DNA of 64,000 bases from Sellimonas sp963559135 (GCA_963559135.1 CAUWJP010000001.1:62001-126000), one strand, 5' to 3'. Shown: positions 54,077-62,362, counted from the first letter of the stretch. Translations and numbers: made by a program. Notes: generated by a model not told the origin, from the letters alone.

Positions 54077-54122
54077 ATTATTCTATAAAATAGATAATGA
54101 ATTTCTTATATATGGAGGGAAC

Positions 54123-55016
54123 ATGACACTTCGACATATGAAAATCTTTGTGTCGGTCTATCAGAATAACAGCATTACAAAGGCGGCAAACGAGCTTCAT
54201 CTGGCACAACCGTCTGTGAGTGTTACGATCAAAGAACTGGAAGAATATTATGGGCAGCACTTTTTTGAGCGGATCGGAAGAAGGATTTATCCCACCGCTG
54301 TCGCAAAAGAATTTTACGGATATGCTGTCCATATCGTCTCGTTGTTTGAAACAATGGAGAAAGAACTAAAAAACGGAGACGAGATCGGTACACTTCGAGT
54401 TGGCGCCAGTATTACGATTGGGACTCATATTCTGCCATCCCTGATGAAAGAATTTCAGGAACAGTTTCCGGAAATCCGGATGGAGGCCGTTGTCAATCAG
54501 TCGGGAACGATTGAGAGCCTTCTGCTGGAAAATGAAATTGATCTGGGTCTGATCGAGAATCAACCATCCTCTGAATCTGTATGTGCAGTACCGTTTCTTG
54601 AGGATGATCTTGTGGCGATTGTACCGGCAGACCATCCGCTGGCAGGAAAATGTGATGTCACGCTCAAAGAAATGGCAGAGAATCCGTTTTTGATGCGAGA
54701 AAAGGGAAGCGCAGGAAGAGAGATTCTGGATGCCTGTTTTGACATGGAGCAGATCACTGTCCATCCGGCATGGGAAAGCTCCAGCACCCAGGCAATTGTG
54801 CAGGGCGTGGCAAAAGGTCTTGGCGTTGCAGTTCTCCCCTATCTGCTTGTGAAACGCGATCTGGAGCACGGACTGATCTGTCAGGCATTTTTACGACGGC
54901 CGATTCAAAGAAAACTCAACATTATTTATCATAAAAGTAAATATATTACCAGAAGCATGCAGACTTTGATCACTATGTGTCTGGAATATGGAACTCATCA
55001 GGCAAAGGAGGATTAA
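54123..55016 (+). CDS. LysR family regulator, divergent from chrA
   Basis: A 297-residue LysR. HTH MKIFVSVYQNNSITKAANELHLAQPSVS leads into an effector domain with GTLRVGASITIGTHILPS. Its divergence from the ChrA pair, over a 103-base gap with a candidate operator, argues that it controls chrA and itself. The family assignment cannot say which ligand. The next gene, a GNAT acetyltransferase, begins 4 bases after this one and may be cotranscribed. Confidence 0.9.
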   Translation: MTLRHMKIFVSVYQNNSITKAANELHLAQPSVSVTIKELEEYYGQHFFERIGRRIYPTAVAKEFYGYAVHIVSLFETMEKELKNGDEIGTLRVGASITIGTHILPSLMKEFQEQFPEIRMEAVVNQSGTIESLLLENEIDLGLIENQPSSESVCAVPFLEDDLVAIVPADHPLAGKCDVTLKEMAENPFLMREKGSAGREILDACFDMEQITVHPAWESSSTQAIVQGVAKGLGVAVLPYLLVKRDLEHGLICQAFLRRPIQRKLNIIYHKSKYITRSMQTLITMCLEYGTHQAKED

Positions 55017-55020
55017 TACG

Positions 55021-55617
55021 ATGGAAGAAACGAAGATCCGGATCAGGACAGCCGGTCCAGACGATGCAGAACAGCTTCTCACAATCTATGCACCTTATGT
55101 TGAGAAGACAGCAATTACCTTTGAATACGAAGTACCGGATGTGGAGGAATTCCGGGACAGAATCCGGCGGATAATAAAGCGATATCCGTATCTGGTGGCG
55201 GAGGTCTCTGGAAAAGCGGTCGGCTATGTCTATCTTGATTCTTTTATCGGAAGAAAGGCATATGACTGGTCAGCAACGGTTTCCATTTATGTATCAGAAC
55301 AGATGCGCAAAGCCGGGATTGGACGGGCTCTATATCAGGCGGTGGAAGAAATTGCCAGAGAACAGCACATTACGAACCTGAATGCTTGTATCGGCTATCC
55401 GGAGATGGAAGATGAATATCTGACAAAGAACAGTGCGCATTTTCATGCTCACATGGGATACAGGATAGTGGGTGAATTTCATCAGTGCGGATATAAATTC
55501 GGAAGATGGTATAACATGATCTGGATGGAGAAGATGATCGGAGATCATGAAGAACATCCGAAACCGTTTGTCCCATTTCCAGACATTCTAAAGTCCGGTA
55601 CGGAAGCGGCAGACTGA
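55021..55617 (+). CDS. GNAT acetyltransferase (phosphinothricin/YwnH-like)
   Basis: A 198-residue N-acetyltransferase with the acetyl-CoA-binding stretch VSIYVSEQMRKAGIGRALYQAVE near residues 90-110 and the following LNACIGYPE. The overall arrangement (TIYAPYVEKTAITFEYE, then MIWMEKMI) matches the phosphinothricin acetyltransferase-like group. The substrate is unknown. ATG 55021 with AAAGGAGG upstream. It ends in a terminator. Confidence 0.85.
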   Translation: MEETKIRIRTAGPDDAEQLLTIYAPYVEKTAITFEYEVPDVEEFRDRIRRIIKRYPYLVAEVSGKAVGYVYLDSFIGRKAYDWSATVSIYVSEQMRKAGIGRALYQAVEEIAREQHITNLNACIGYPEMEDEYLTKNSAHFHAHMGYRIVGEFHQCGYKFGRWYNMIWMEKMIGDHEEHPKPFVPFPDILKSGTEAAD

Positions 55618-55636
55618 TCCGAGGAACGAACAGAGT

Positions 55637-55682
55637 ATCACCATATTTGCAGAAGAAAATACTGTGGATATGGTGATTTTTC
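55637..55682 (+). terminator. Terminator after GNAT gene
   Basis: TATCACCATAT and ATATGGTGAT pair around a loop of about 25 bases, followed by TTTTTC. Confidence 0.75.
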
Positions 55683-55758
55683 ATTAGTTCGGAACAGACG
55701 CTGCCGGAGATGAAGCAGGTCAGAAGGGAATGCTCTGTTATAACTATTCGAACAGTGG

Positions 55759-55783
55759 AAAATATAGCAAAAAGCTATATTTT
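55759..55783. repeat. Inverted repeat upstream of the 82-residue gene
   Basis: AAAATATAGC-AAAAA-GCTATATTTT is a perfect 10-bp inverted repeat. A second TTTGCTAT lies at 55801-55808, partly overlapping the promoter -35, and echoes the ATAGCAAA half. Confidence 0.6.
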
Positions 55784-55801
55784 ATTATAAAGAACAGGTA
55801 T

Positions 55802-55830
55802 TTGCTATTATGACAGCCGAAGACTATACT
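55802..55830 (+). promoter_or_regulatory. Promoter of the 82-residue gene and cupin
   Basis: TTGCTA (55802-55807), a 17-base spacer and TATACT (55825-55830). Confidence 0.65.
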
Positions 55831-55869
55831 AATATTCAGAAACAGAATTAGAGATAGGAGTGGAGCACT

Positions 55870-56118
55870 GTGAAAAAACAGGTTCATTCACCACCGGGTA
55901 ACGAAGCAATAATTCAGAACCTGATCGATGCCGGATGTGATGAAAAATTGGTAGAAGAATTTCTTGGGCTGGAAGAATCCGGCCAGCTCGGAAAACAGTT
56001 GACATTACTGTCAAAACACCGTCAAAAGTTGCTGGATCGGGTACATGTGGAAGAAAGACGGATCTATTGTCTCGATTATCTTGTATATGAAATTCAAAAA
56101 CATGAGAAGGAAAACTAG
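55870..56118 (+). CDS. Small helical protein of unknown function
   Basis: An 82-residue protein. GTG 55870 follows ATAGGAGTGG. The sequence looks all-helical: IIQNLIDAGCDEKLVEEFLGL, then LTLLSKHRQKLLDRVHVEERRIYCLDYLVYEI, which resembles the dimerisation helix tail of MerR-type regulators, but there is no helix-turn-helix. One Cys occurs in each helix pair. It is followed after 19 bases by a cupin gene with its own ribosome binding site. No function assigned. Confidence 0.7.
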   Translation: MKKQVHSPPGNEAIIQNLIDAGCDEKLVEEFLGLEESGQLGKQLTLLSKHRQKLLDRVHVEERRIYCLDYLVYEIQKHEKEN

Positions 56119-56137
56119 TTTTGCAGGAGGTATCAGT

Positions 56138-56575
56138 GTGAAAACAACGAATGAAGAAATATTCAGCAAAGAAAACGTATTTGGGAAGGGTCAGGCAAAT
56201 ACAGCCTACGCACAATATTTTATTGGAGAATCTTTCCTGAATCCCCTGACTTCAGCAGGCTCACCGGCAGTCGGACTTGCGAATGTCACATTTGAACCAG
56301 GATGCCGGAATAACTGGCATATTCACCATGCCGAAAAGGGCGGCGGACAGATTCTCATCTGCATGGCAGGGGAAGGATGGTATCAGGAAGAAGGAAAAGA
56401 AGCAGTCAGCCTTGTGCCGGGTACTGTTATCACAATTCCGGCAAACGTAAAACACTGGCATGGAGCAAAGGCAGACAGTTGGTTCAGCCATATTGCAATG
56501 GATGTGCCAGGAGAAAACGTTCAGAATGAGTGGTGTGAACCTGTAACCGATGAAGAGTACGCAAAACTTGGTTAA
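56138..56575 (+). CDS. Cupin domain-containing protein
   Basis: A 145-residue single-domain cupin. The first metal motif WHIHHAEKGGGQILICMAGEGWYQ (WHIHHAEKG with two or three His) and the second region PANVKHWHGA are both present, so one metal ion is likely bound. Function cannot be told from cupin sequence. GTG 56138 is well supported by GCAGGAGG; an upstream open frame in the same phase lies within the previous gene. It shares a transcript with the 82-residue gene. Confidence 0.85.
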   Translation: MKTTNEEIFSKENVFGKGQANTAYAQYFIGESFLNPLTSAGSPAVGLANVTFEPGCRNNWHIHHAEKGGGQILICMAGEGWYQEEGKEAVSLVPGTVITIPANVKHWHGAKADSWFSHIAMDVPGENVQNEWCEPVTDEEYAKLG

Positions 56576-56608
56576 AGGAGCAAATAAAAAACGGTAGAAA
56601 TGAAATAG

Positions 56609-56650
56609 AAAGAGCTGTGAATACATTTGTGGGAATTCACAGCTCTTTTT
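56609..56650 (+). terminator. Terminator after cupin
   Basis: AAAGAGCTGTGAAT pairs with ATTCACAGCTCTTT, followed by TTTT. Confidence 0.85.
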
Positions 56651-56687
56651 CTGAGACTGCGAAAAATTGCGTTAATAAAATCAAATA

Positions 56688-56731
56688 AACAGCATATAAC
56701 AGTTGACAACAGTTATATGCTGTTATATACT
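56688..56731 (+). promoter_or_regulatory. GntR operator overlapping a strong promoter
   Basis: AACAGCATATAAC (56688-56700) and GTTATATGCTGTT (56712-56724) form a perfect 13-bp inverted repeat. Its spacer holds the -35 TTGACA (56703-56708), with TATACT at 56726-56731 after exactly 17 bases. Binding should block RNA polymerase, so autorepression is expected. Confidence 0.85.
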
Positions 56732-56756
56732 GTTTATCAAGAAGAGGAGGAACCAG

Positions 56757-57128
56757 ATGAAACTGATAATTAACAGTTCTTCCATGATTCCGATTTATGA
56801 ACAGATCGTAGAACAGATTAAAGGGATGATTCTCAACGGTACATTACAGGAGAATGACATCCTGCCCTCGGTCCGAAGTCTTTCCAAAGACTTAAAGATC
56901 AGTGCCCTGACAGTAAAGAAAGCGTACGATTCTCTGGAACAGGAAGGGCTTACCGTGACGATTCACGGAAAGGGAACATTTGTTGCAGCTGCCAATCAGG
57001 AACTGATGAAAGAAGAGCAACGGAAAGAAGTAGAAGCCGATTTTGAACTGGCCATTCAGAAAGGTAGACGCTACGGCATGGAAGATAAGGAATTTCGGGA
57101 GATTTTAGAACTCATTTTGGAGGAATAG
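56757..57128 (+). CDS. GntR family regulator (YtrA subfamily)
   Basis: A 123-residue regulator: an N-terminal winged helix (IPIYEQIVEQIKGMILNGTL, then LPSVRSLSKDLKISALTVKKAYDSLEQEGL) followed by a short helical C-terminus, the YtrA size class. Such regulators usually control adjacent ABC transporters in response to cell-wall antibiotics or small molecules. Palindrome and promoter just upstream. It is 3 bases before the ABC ATPase gene. Confidence 0.93.
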   Translation: MKLIINSSSMIPIYEQIVEQIKGMILNGTLQENDILPSVRSLSKDLKISALTVKKAYDSLEQEGLTVTIHGKGTFVAAANQELMKEEQRKEVEADFELAIQKGRRYGMEDKEFREILELILEE

Positions 57129-57131
57129 GCT

Positions 57132-57983
57132 ATGTTAAAAGTAAATAAGATCGAAAAGAATTACAAGAATTTTCACCTGGATTGTACCATGGAAGTTCCG
57201 GTCGGATGCATTACCGGTCTGATTGGGGAAAATGGCGCAGGAAAAAGTACGACCTTTAAGGCGATAGAAAATCTGATTTTTCTGGATGGAGGAAGTGTAG
57301 AGCTGTTTGGAAAACCACACGATCAGTTGACTGCCGAAGAAAAACAGAAAATCGGTGTGGTTTTATCTGGAAGTACTTTTTCCGATGTCTATATGATCAA
57401 GGATGTGGTAAAGATTCTGGAAGCAGTATATACGGATTTTGAGAAGGAAAAATTTCTTTCCCTTGTGGAACGGTTTCGGCTTCCAAAGGATCAGAAGCTC
57501 AAGGAATTTTCCACCGGTATGAAGGCGAAACTTAAACTGTTTATCGCCTTGTGCCACAATGCCAGTCTTCTGATTCTTGATGAACCGACCGCAGGGATGG
57601 ATGTGGTTGCAAGGGATGAGGTCCTGACACTTCTCAGGGAATATATGGAGGAGGACGAAAACCGGGCGATTCTGATCAGTTCTCATATTTCCGGGGATCT
57701 GGAAGGGCTCTGTGATGATATCTACATGATTCATGAAGGCCGGACTGTCCTGCACGAAGATACAGACCGCTTGCTTAGCTCCTACGGACTTTTAAAGATG
57801 ACGGAAGAACGGTTTGGGACAGTTGACCGAAGCCATCTTCTCAAAAAGAAGAAAGAGTCTTACGGATACAGCTGCCTGACCGATGAAATTCACTACTACA
57901 TGGAGAATTATCCGGATATCACGGCAGAAAAAGGAAGTATTGATGAAATCATTATGATGACAGTAAAGGGGGAAGCAGTATGA
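57132..57983 (+). CDS. ABC transporter ATPase, GntR-associated
   Basis: A 283-residue ATPase with Walker A GENGAGKSTTFKAI, a Q-loop position changed (KIGVVLSGSTFSD), the signature in atypical form FSTGMKAKLKL (Thr-Gly for Ser-Gly-Gly) and Walker B LLILDEPTAGMD. This arrangement is typical of ATPases that pair with ABC-2 type permeases and YtrA regulators. The permease gene overlaps by 4 bases. Substrate unknown. Confidence 0.9.
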   Translation: MLKVNKIEKNYKNFHLDCTMEVPVGCITGLIGENGAGKSTTFKAIENLIFLDGGSVELFGKPHDQLTAEEKQKIGVVLSGSTFSDVYMIKDVVKILEAVYTDFEKEKFLSLVERFRLPKDQKLKEFSTGMKAKLKLFIALCHNASLLILDEPTAGMDVVARDEVLTLLREYMEEDENRAILISSHISGDLEGLCDDIYMIHEGRTVLHEDTDRLLSSYGLLKMTEERFGTVDRSHLLKKKKESYGYSCLTDEIHYYMENYPDITAEKGSIDEIIMMTVKGEAV

Positions 57984-58639
57984 AAGGATTGTTAGTAAAA
58001 GATTTATGTTTGATGCGTGAACTGAAAAAAACGGTGCTTATCATTGTCTTTGTTTCTGCTGTTTTCGTATTTAGCGGAACTGACCAGGCTTTCCTGACCG
58101 GATACATCATAATCCTCAGTGCATTTATTGCAGGAATGACCCTCAGCTACGATGAAATGAACAATGGCATGGCTTTTCTGATGACACTTCCTTGCAGCAG
58201 AAAACAGTATGTGGCAGAAAAATATTTGTTTGGATTGCTGATTATTGCCATTGGTGTTGTCTATTCTGGGGCATTGGCAGTCATTCAAAATATGGTAGGT
58301 AGCGATTCCGGAATGAAGGAGGTGCTGCTCACGACAGAAATATGTGCATTTGTCGGAGCCATTATGCTTGCAGTTTTACTACCTACGAATTTGAAGTTCG
58401 GTGCGGAAAAAGGGCGAATTATGCTGATCCTAGGTATCATGATTGTCTGCTTCGGGATTTTCTTTGGAGTTCGGATTCTAGAAAGTAATTTTCCAGATCA
58501 GCATTCAGCCATGATTCAATGGATGAATGAAGCCTTGATGAGCAGATTTATCTATCCGGTCTTCATCATCCTTGGGATTGGTGCCCTTGGAATTTCCTTC
58601 CTGATTGCGTGCCGCATTCTGGAGAAAAAAGAGTTTTAA
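57980..58639 (+). CDS. ABC-2 type permease (ABC2_membrane_5-like)
   Basis: A 219-residue membrane protein with six helices, starting with MKGLLVKDLCLMRELKKT and containing the LSYDEMNNGMAFLMTLPCSRKQYVAEKYLFG stretch typical of the ABC-2 permease class. It overlaps the ATPase gene by 4 bases and should form the membrane part of the transporter. The terminator that follows closes the operon. Confidence 0.88.
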   Translation: MKGLLVKDLCLMRELKKTVLIIVFVSAVFVFSGTDQAFLTGYIIILSAFIAGMTLSYDEMNNGMAFLMTLPCSRKQYVAEKYLFGLLIIAIGVVYSGALAVIQNMVGSDSGMKEVLLTTEICAFVGAIMLAVLLPTNLKFGAEKGRIMLILGIMIVCFGIFFGVRILESNFPDQHSAMIQWMNEALMSRFIYPVFIILGIGALGISFLIACRILEKKEF

Positions 58640-58654
58640 AATGAATAAAATACC

Positions 58655-58702
58655 AAAAGGCAGGAGATACAGTCCATGCTGGCTGTATTTCCTGCCTTTT
58701 TC
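58655..58702 (+). terminator. Terminator of the GntR-ABC operon
   Basis: AAAAGGCAGGAGATACAG and CTGTATTTCCTGCCTTTT pair with one bulge or mismatch, followed by TTCT. Confidence 0.85.
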
Positions 58703-58740
58703 TGCGTATAAGCGATTCGACAAAAAAAATTCGTAATCAA

Positions 58741-58769
58741 GCAACTTTTTCTGTACCAGCAGTGTCTAA
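58741..58769 (+). promoter_or_regulatory. ECF-type promoter candidate of the sigma factor operon
   Basis: GCAACTTTTT (58741-58750) and GTGTCTAA (58762-58769) resemble the -35 AAC-T-rich and -10 CGTC-type boxes of SigV-like ECF promoters, spaced by about 17 bases. They precede the sigma factor gene by roughly 50 bases, as autoregulated ECF promoters do. Confidence 0.5.
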
Positions 58770-58816
58770 TGTATGTAAGTGTTCTAAACCGGTGAGAGAA
58801 CGGAAAGGAGATTATT

Positions 58817-59335
58817 TTGGAAGATTTGGTGAAAAAAGCGATGAAAGGGGACGGACAGGCTTTTGTGGAGTTGATGGAAACATACAAACAGAGTATGTAC
58901 AAAGTCGCAAGAAGCTATCTGAATAATAAAGAAGATATAGCAGATACGATACAAGATTCAATTGAAGCATGTTACTGCGGGCTTCCCTATTTGAATAAAA
59001 CAGAATATTTCCATACATGGCTGATTCGTATTGTAATTAACAAGTGTAAAAATACTAGGAGGAAACAAAAGAGGGAGTATTTGATCGAAGAGTTCCCTGA
59101 AAATGCAGATATCTGTGTCGAGTTTGAACAATGCGAATTTGAAAATCTCATGCAATCTTTGGATGAAAAATACCGGACGGTTCTTCTTTTGTATTATGGC
59201 GAAGGATTCAAGATCCGGGAAATTGCACAGATTCTTGACATGGAAGAAAGCACCGTAAAAAGCAGGCTTGCACGAGGTCGGGAAAAGGTAAAAGAAGTTT
59301 ATGAGATTCCCGTAATCGCAGCACAGAGGAGGTAG
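58817..59335 (+). CDS. ECF RNA polymerase sigma factor (SigV-like)
   Basis: A 172-residue sigma factor with only regions 2 and 4: region 2 as DGQAFVELMETYKQSMYKVARSYLNNKEDI and DTIQDSIEACYCGLPYL, region 4 as FENLMQSLDEKYRTVLLLYYGEGFKIREIAQILDMEESTVKSRLARG. TTG 58817 with AAAGGAG upstream. SigV-type factors respond to envelope stress in Firmicutes. The gene for its probable anti-sigma factor begins 3 bases later. Confidence 0.92.
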   Translation: MEDLVKKAMKGDGQAFVELMETYKQSMYKVARSYLNNKEDIADTIQDSIEACYCGLPYLNKTEYFHTWLIRIVINKCKNTRRKQKREYLIEEFPENADICVEFEQCEFENLMQSLDEKYRTVLLLYYGEGFKIREIAQILDMEESTVKSRLARGREKVKEVYEIPVIAAQRR

Positions 59336-59338
59336 CAT

Positions 59339-60745
59339 ATGAAACGAGAGTATTCACAGTTGGAAATAGAAAAAATTTTAAAGGAAGATGCCAAAATTCC
59401 ATCTGTTGTAGAAGAGAGCATGGAAAGGGCATATGAAAATCTTGGATTAAAACCGAAACAGCAGGAACAGGTTGTTCACTTCCGAAAGAAACGTCGATCT
59501 GTATGGAAAATTGCTGCGGCAGTCGCAGCACTGACGGCTGCTTTATCCTTGACGGCCTTTGCAGTCAATAAACTGATGAGAGCACAGCTAAAAGAAGAAA
59601 AGGGAACAGTAGTTTATCAGATCCAGATTGATCCGGAACAGATGGAAGCGCACAAGATTTCCGTTATACCGGACTATATGCCAGATGGATATCATCTTCA
59701 GGAGGAAAATACCCCTTATGGTGAAAAGTGGTACAATAAAAAGACAGACGGCGTCATCAGTATTGAGAGCTACAATGCAGCTGAACTATACTGTATGATT
59801 GAAACCGGTGATTCAGTTTTCCCGGAATATGATAAGAAAGACCTTATTAAAAGTACGGACATTCAGGGAATGAAAGCAGACCTTTTTTATGGTGATACCG
59901 AGTATACAGACAACGAAAACCGACCGAAGAATGTATTCCTATTTCAAGAATCACAAGGATATGCAGTTTGGATTTCTGCACTGGATACATTGTCAGATGA
60001 TGAGATTCTAAAAATCGCACAGAATTTGAAGATCACAGTCGAAGAGGAAACTGTTTCTTATCCATCTGAAAAAGAACTTGCTCAGATGAAAGAAGACAAT
60101 GACTTACGTAAGGCTCAGGGAACTTCTGTTTTGACATCTTCGACTTATCAGATCGGTGAGATCATCGAGAACAAAGAAGTACAGAAAGCGATTGGAGAAA
60201 AGATTCAGTATCAGGTAGAGGAAATCCGTGTACAGGATCAGATTGATACGAAAGAATTTTCGGAAGAATCTTTTATCTCAGATTTTGAATCAGAAATAAA
60301 ATCATGGCTGAATGAAGATGGTACTTTGAAAGAACATAACAGATACCCACTCAAAGAAAACGGAACACCAGACCAGGAAAAAGCAGAAAGAGCACAGGGA
60401 CAGTTCGCCATAGTCCGCATGAAAGCCCATAATGCAGGAGAAAATGCCGTGGATACTATGCTGGTGCCGCTTCTGTACACATACGAGAAGCAAGATGGTA
60501 TTTTACAGCAGGTATATCGTTATATTAATGCATCTGAATCCTATCAGTCTTTGAGTGGAGAAATGCCAATTTATCAGAGCCTTCAGGAGAATACAGAAAA
60601 CGAAAAACAGCATGTGTTTTTCAAAGAACTTCAGCCGGGAGAGAAGGCCGAATATACATTAATCTATATCATTGATAAAGATCAAACGCATGATGCATAT
60701 TTACAGTTCTTTGAAGGCGCAGGGCTGGTGAAAGTAGAGAAATAA
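59339..60745 (+). CDS. Membrane-anchored anti-sigma factor with DUF4367-like sensor domain
   Basis: A 468-residue protein. A cytosolic N-terminus of about 55 residues without the HCC zinc motif (ending KKRRSVWK) is followed by one helix (IAAAVAALTAALSLTAFAV), then a large extracellular region. Its first part matches DUF4367 (IPDYMPDGYHLQEE... GMKADLFYGD... GYAVWISALDTLSDDEILKIAQNL) and the rest of about 230 residues is unassigned. This layout fits membrane anti-sigma factors of SigV-like ECF pairs. The gene overlaps no neighbours and ends in a terminator. Confidence 0.8.
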   Translation: MKREYSQLEIEKILKEDAKIPSVVEESMERAYENLGLKPKQQEQVVHFRKKRRSVWKIAAAVAALTAALSLTAFAVNKLMRAQLKEEKGTVVYQIQIDPEQMEAHKISVIPDYMPDGYHLQEENTPYGEKWYNKKTDGVISIESYNAAELYCMIETGDSVFPEYDKKDLIKSTDIQGMKADLFYGDTEYTDNENRPKNVFLFQESQGYAVWISALDTLSDDEILKIAQNLKITVEEETVSYPSEKELAQMKEDNDLRKAQGTSVLTSSTYQIGEIIENKEVQKAIGEKIQYQVEEIRVQDQIDTKEFSEESFISDFESEIKSWLNEDGTLKEHNRYPLKENGTPDQEKAERAQGQFAIVRMKAHNAGENAVDTMLVPLLYTYEKQDGILQQVYRYINASESYQSLSGEMPIYQSLQENTENEKQHVFFKELQPGEKAEYTLIYIIDKDQTHDAYLQFFEGAGLVKVEK

Positions 60746-60756
60746 GATTTAAAAAG

Positions 60757-60804
60757 AAAAAACCGGAAAATCCATTTATTCCATGGATCATTTCCGGTTT
60801 TTCT
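60757..60804 (+). terminator. Terminator after the anti-sigma factor gene
   Basis: AAAACCGGAAAATCCAT and ATGGATCATTTCCGGTTTT form a near-perfect stem followed by TTTCT. Confidence 0.85.
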
Positions 60805-60814
60805 ATTTTGAACG

Positions 60815-61100
60815 CTACATTAGATAGATAATAAAAGAACCAACTATAAAAAGTTCAATTAGAAACATTATGCAGATGGCTATGAAAATAAGAAAATAAT
60901 ACTGTTCTTTGGTCTTTTGATAGCCTGATTTATAGTAGATAATATGAGCTTGAATCACTTTTGTATTACTAAGTAATAATGTAATAGTCTGAATAACTGG
61001 AAGTAGAAAAATCTGAATCCGATCAGCATTGTACCTGAAACAAGTCTATTGACACGAATAGAAACATCCCCTGGAAGCAGGAAAACGGATAAAATAGCAA
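60815..61100 (-). pseudogene. Remnant of a small membrane protein gene
   Basis: The minus strand shows hydrophobic coding potential in two frames: HIVAILSVFLLPGDVSIRVN from about 61100 down to 61020, and after a frameshift near 61000-61020 a second part, IFLLPVIQTITLLLSNTKV, then YYFLIFIAICIMFLIELFIVG, up to the TAG at 60815-60817. No start codon or intact frame exists. It begins right behind the recombinase stop codon. Family unrecognised. Confidence 0.45.
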
Positions 61101-61117
61101 CAATATGAACAGATTCT

Positions 61118-62176
61118 CTATTTCTCCCTCAAAATCACAGCCTTAGATGCGCTCCTCCGGCGTTCATCGCTTAATTTAGCATAGTGTTTCTTGGTCGTAT
61201 TGACATCGGCATGCCCCAGTACATCGGCCACCAGATAGATATCCCCTGTCTCACGGTAGAGGGCGGTGCCGTAGGTGCTTCGTAACTTATGCGGAGTGAT
61301 AGTTTTGACCGAAACAGCGGAGCAGTATTTCTTTACCATTTTTTCTACTGCATCAACACTGATCCGTTTTTTCTGGCCGGAAAGGAAGAGGGCGTCTTCA
61401 TGGCCGGAGAGGGGAGTAATGCCGTTTCTCTGGAGCTCCAGATAGTCTTTCAGCGCCTTTTCTACTTCCTCGCCGAAGTAAACGATCATTTCATTTCCAC
61501 CTTTTCGGATGATCCGGATACCGTTGTTTTTAAAGTCTACATCTTGAATGTTTAGTCCTACAAGTTCGGAGACACGAACACCTGTTCCGAGCAGGAGAGT
61601 AACGATTGCGATATCGCGGTATTTCTGTTTCTGATAGTGATACAGTTTGACTCCGGTTAGATCATTCCCATAATTTTCAATATAATCAAGAAGTGCGGCA
61701 ACTTCATCGGTATCCAGCTGCACAATCGCTTTTTCTTTGATTTTCGGCATATCAACGAGACGGACCGGATTGCTTGTTAAAAGTTCGCGTTTGCACAGAT
61801 AATCATAGAAACTACGCAGGCAAGACATTTTTCGGGCGATTCCCGTACGGGAATTGGTTTCGGTCCGGTTGTCAGGTGTCTTATAAGCCTTGAGATATTC
61901 TTCAAATTCTTCAAAATCTACGGGCTTTAACATGGATAGATCCTCAATGGAAATCTCGGAAAGTGCCTTGTCATGAAGCAAGGGATTTGTTTCCTGAAGA
62001 AATCGGAAGAATACGCGTAGATCATATGCATATGATAATCTGGTTTTATCAGATGTTGTGGTTTCCTTCGCGCGGAAATATTCCTTTACATAAGGAGGCA
62101 ATTCGGATAAAAATTCCCGAAGCCTTATAGTATTTTCAATTTTTACCTGTTCACGGTAAGTAGCAGGTTTTGCCAT
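61118..62176 (-). CDS. Tyrosine recombinase, XerS-like
   Basis: A 352-residue site-specific recombinase. N-terminal SAM-like domain starts near LPPYVKEYFRAKETTTSDKT; the catalytic domain has Arg in GTGVRVSELVGL, Lys in IRKGGNEM, HKLR in TPHKLRSTYGTALY, His in VLGHADVNTTKKHY and the nucleophilic Tyr in KKHYAKL. The length and an insertion before the first catalytic strand resemble XerS of streptococci, a single-recombinase Xer system, rather than short XerC/D. The ATG at 62176 has GGAGG upstream. It is flanked by two decayed genes, which is compatible with genomic flux. Confidence 0.85.
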   Translation of the reverse strand: MAKPATYREQVKIENTIRLREFLSELPPYVKEYFRAKETTTSDKTRLSYAYDLRVFFRFLQETNPLLHDKALSEISIEDLSMLKPVDFEEFEEYLKAYKTPDNRTETNSRTGIARKMSCLRSFYDYLCKRELLTSNPVRLVDMPKIKEKAIVQLDTDEVAALLDYIENYGNDLTGVKLYHYQKQKYRDIAIVTLLLGTGVRVSELVGLNIQDVDFKNNGIRIIRKGGNEMIVYFGEEVEKALKDYLELQRNGITPLSGHEDALFLSGQKKRISVDAVEKMVKKYCSAVSVKTITPHKLRSTYGTALYRETGDIYLVADVLGHADVNTTKKHYAKLSDERRRSASKAVILREK

Positions 62177-62285
62177 AAATAAAATCCTCCAAATTTTGTG
62201 AAAATGTTCCAGTTGCGGGCCATTGGCCAAATTGGGGTTTCTGAGAGTAGTTTAACATAAAACAAAGAAAAAAGCCATACTTTTT

Positions 62286-62307
62286 CGGATAAATCTGTAT
62301 TTGTCCG
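62286..62307. repeat. Inverted repeat upstream of the recombinase (possible Xer site)
   Basis: CGGATAAAT-CTGT-ATTTGTCCG has two 9-bp arms with one mismatch, 110 bases upstream of the recombinase start. It resembles a pair of Xer-type half-sites around a short central region, but the spacer is 4 rather than 6 bases. Confidence 0.4.
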
Positions 62308-62362
62308 CTAAACTAATTTCAAAGTAAAACTACTATTTTAGTCCTGATCAGAAATCATGGAA

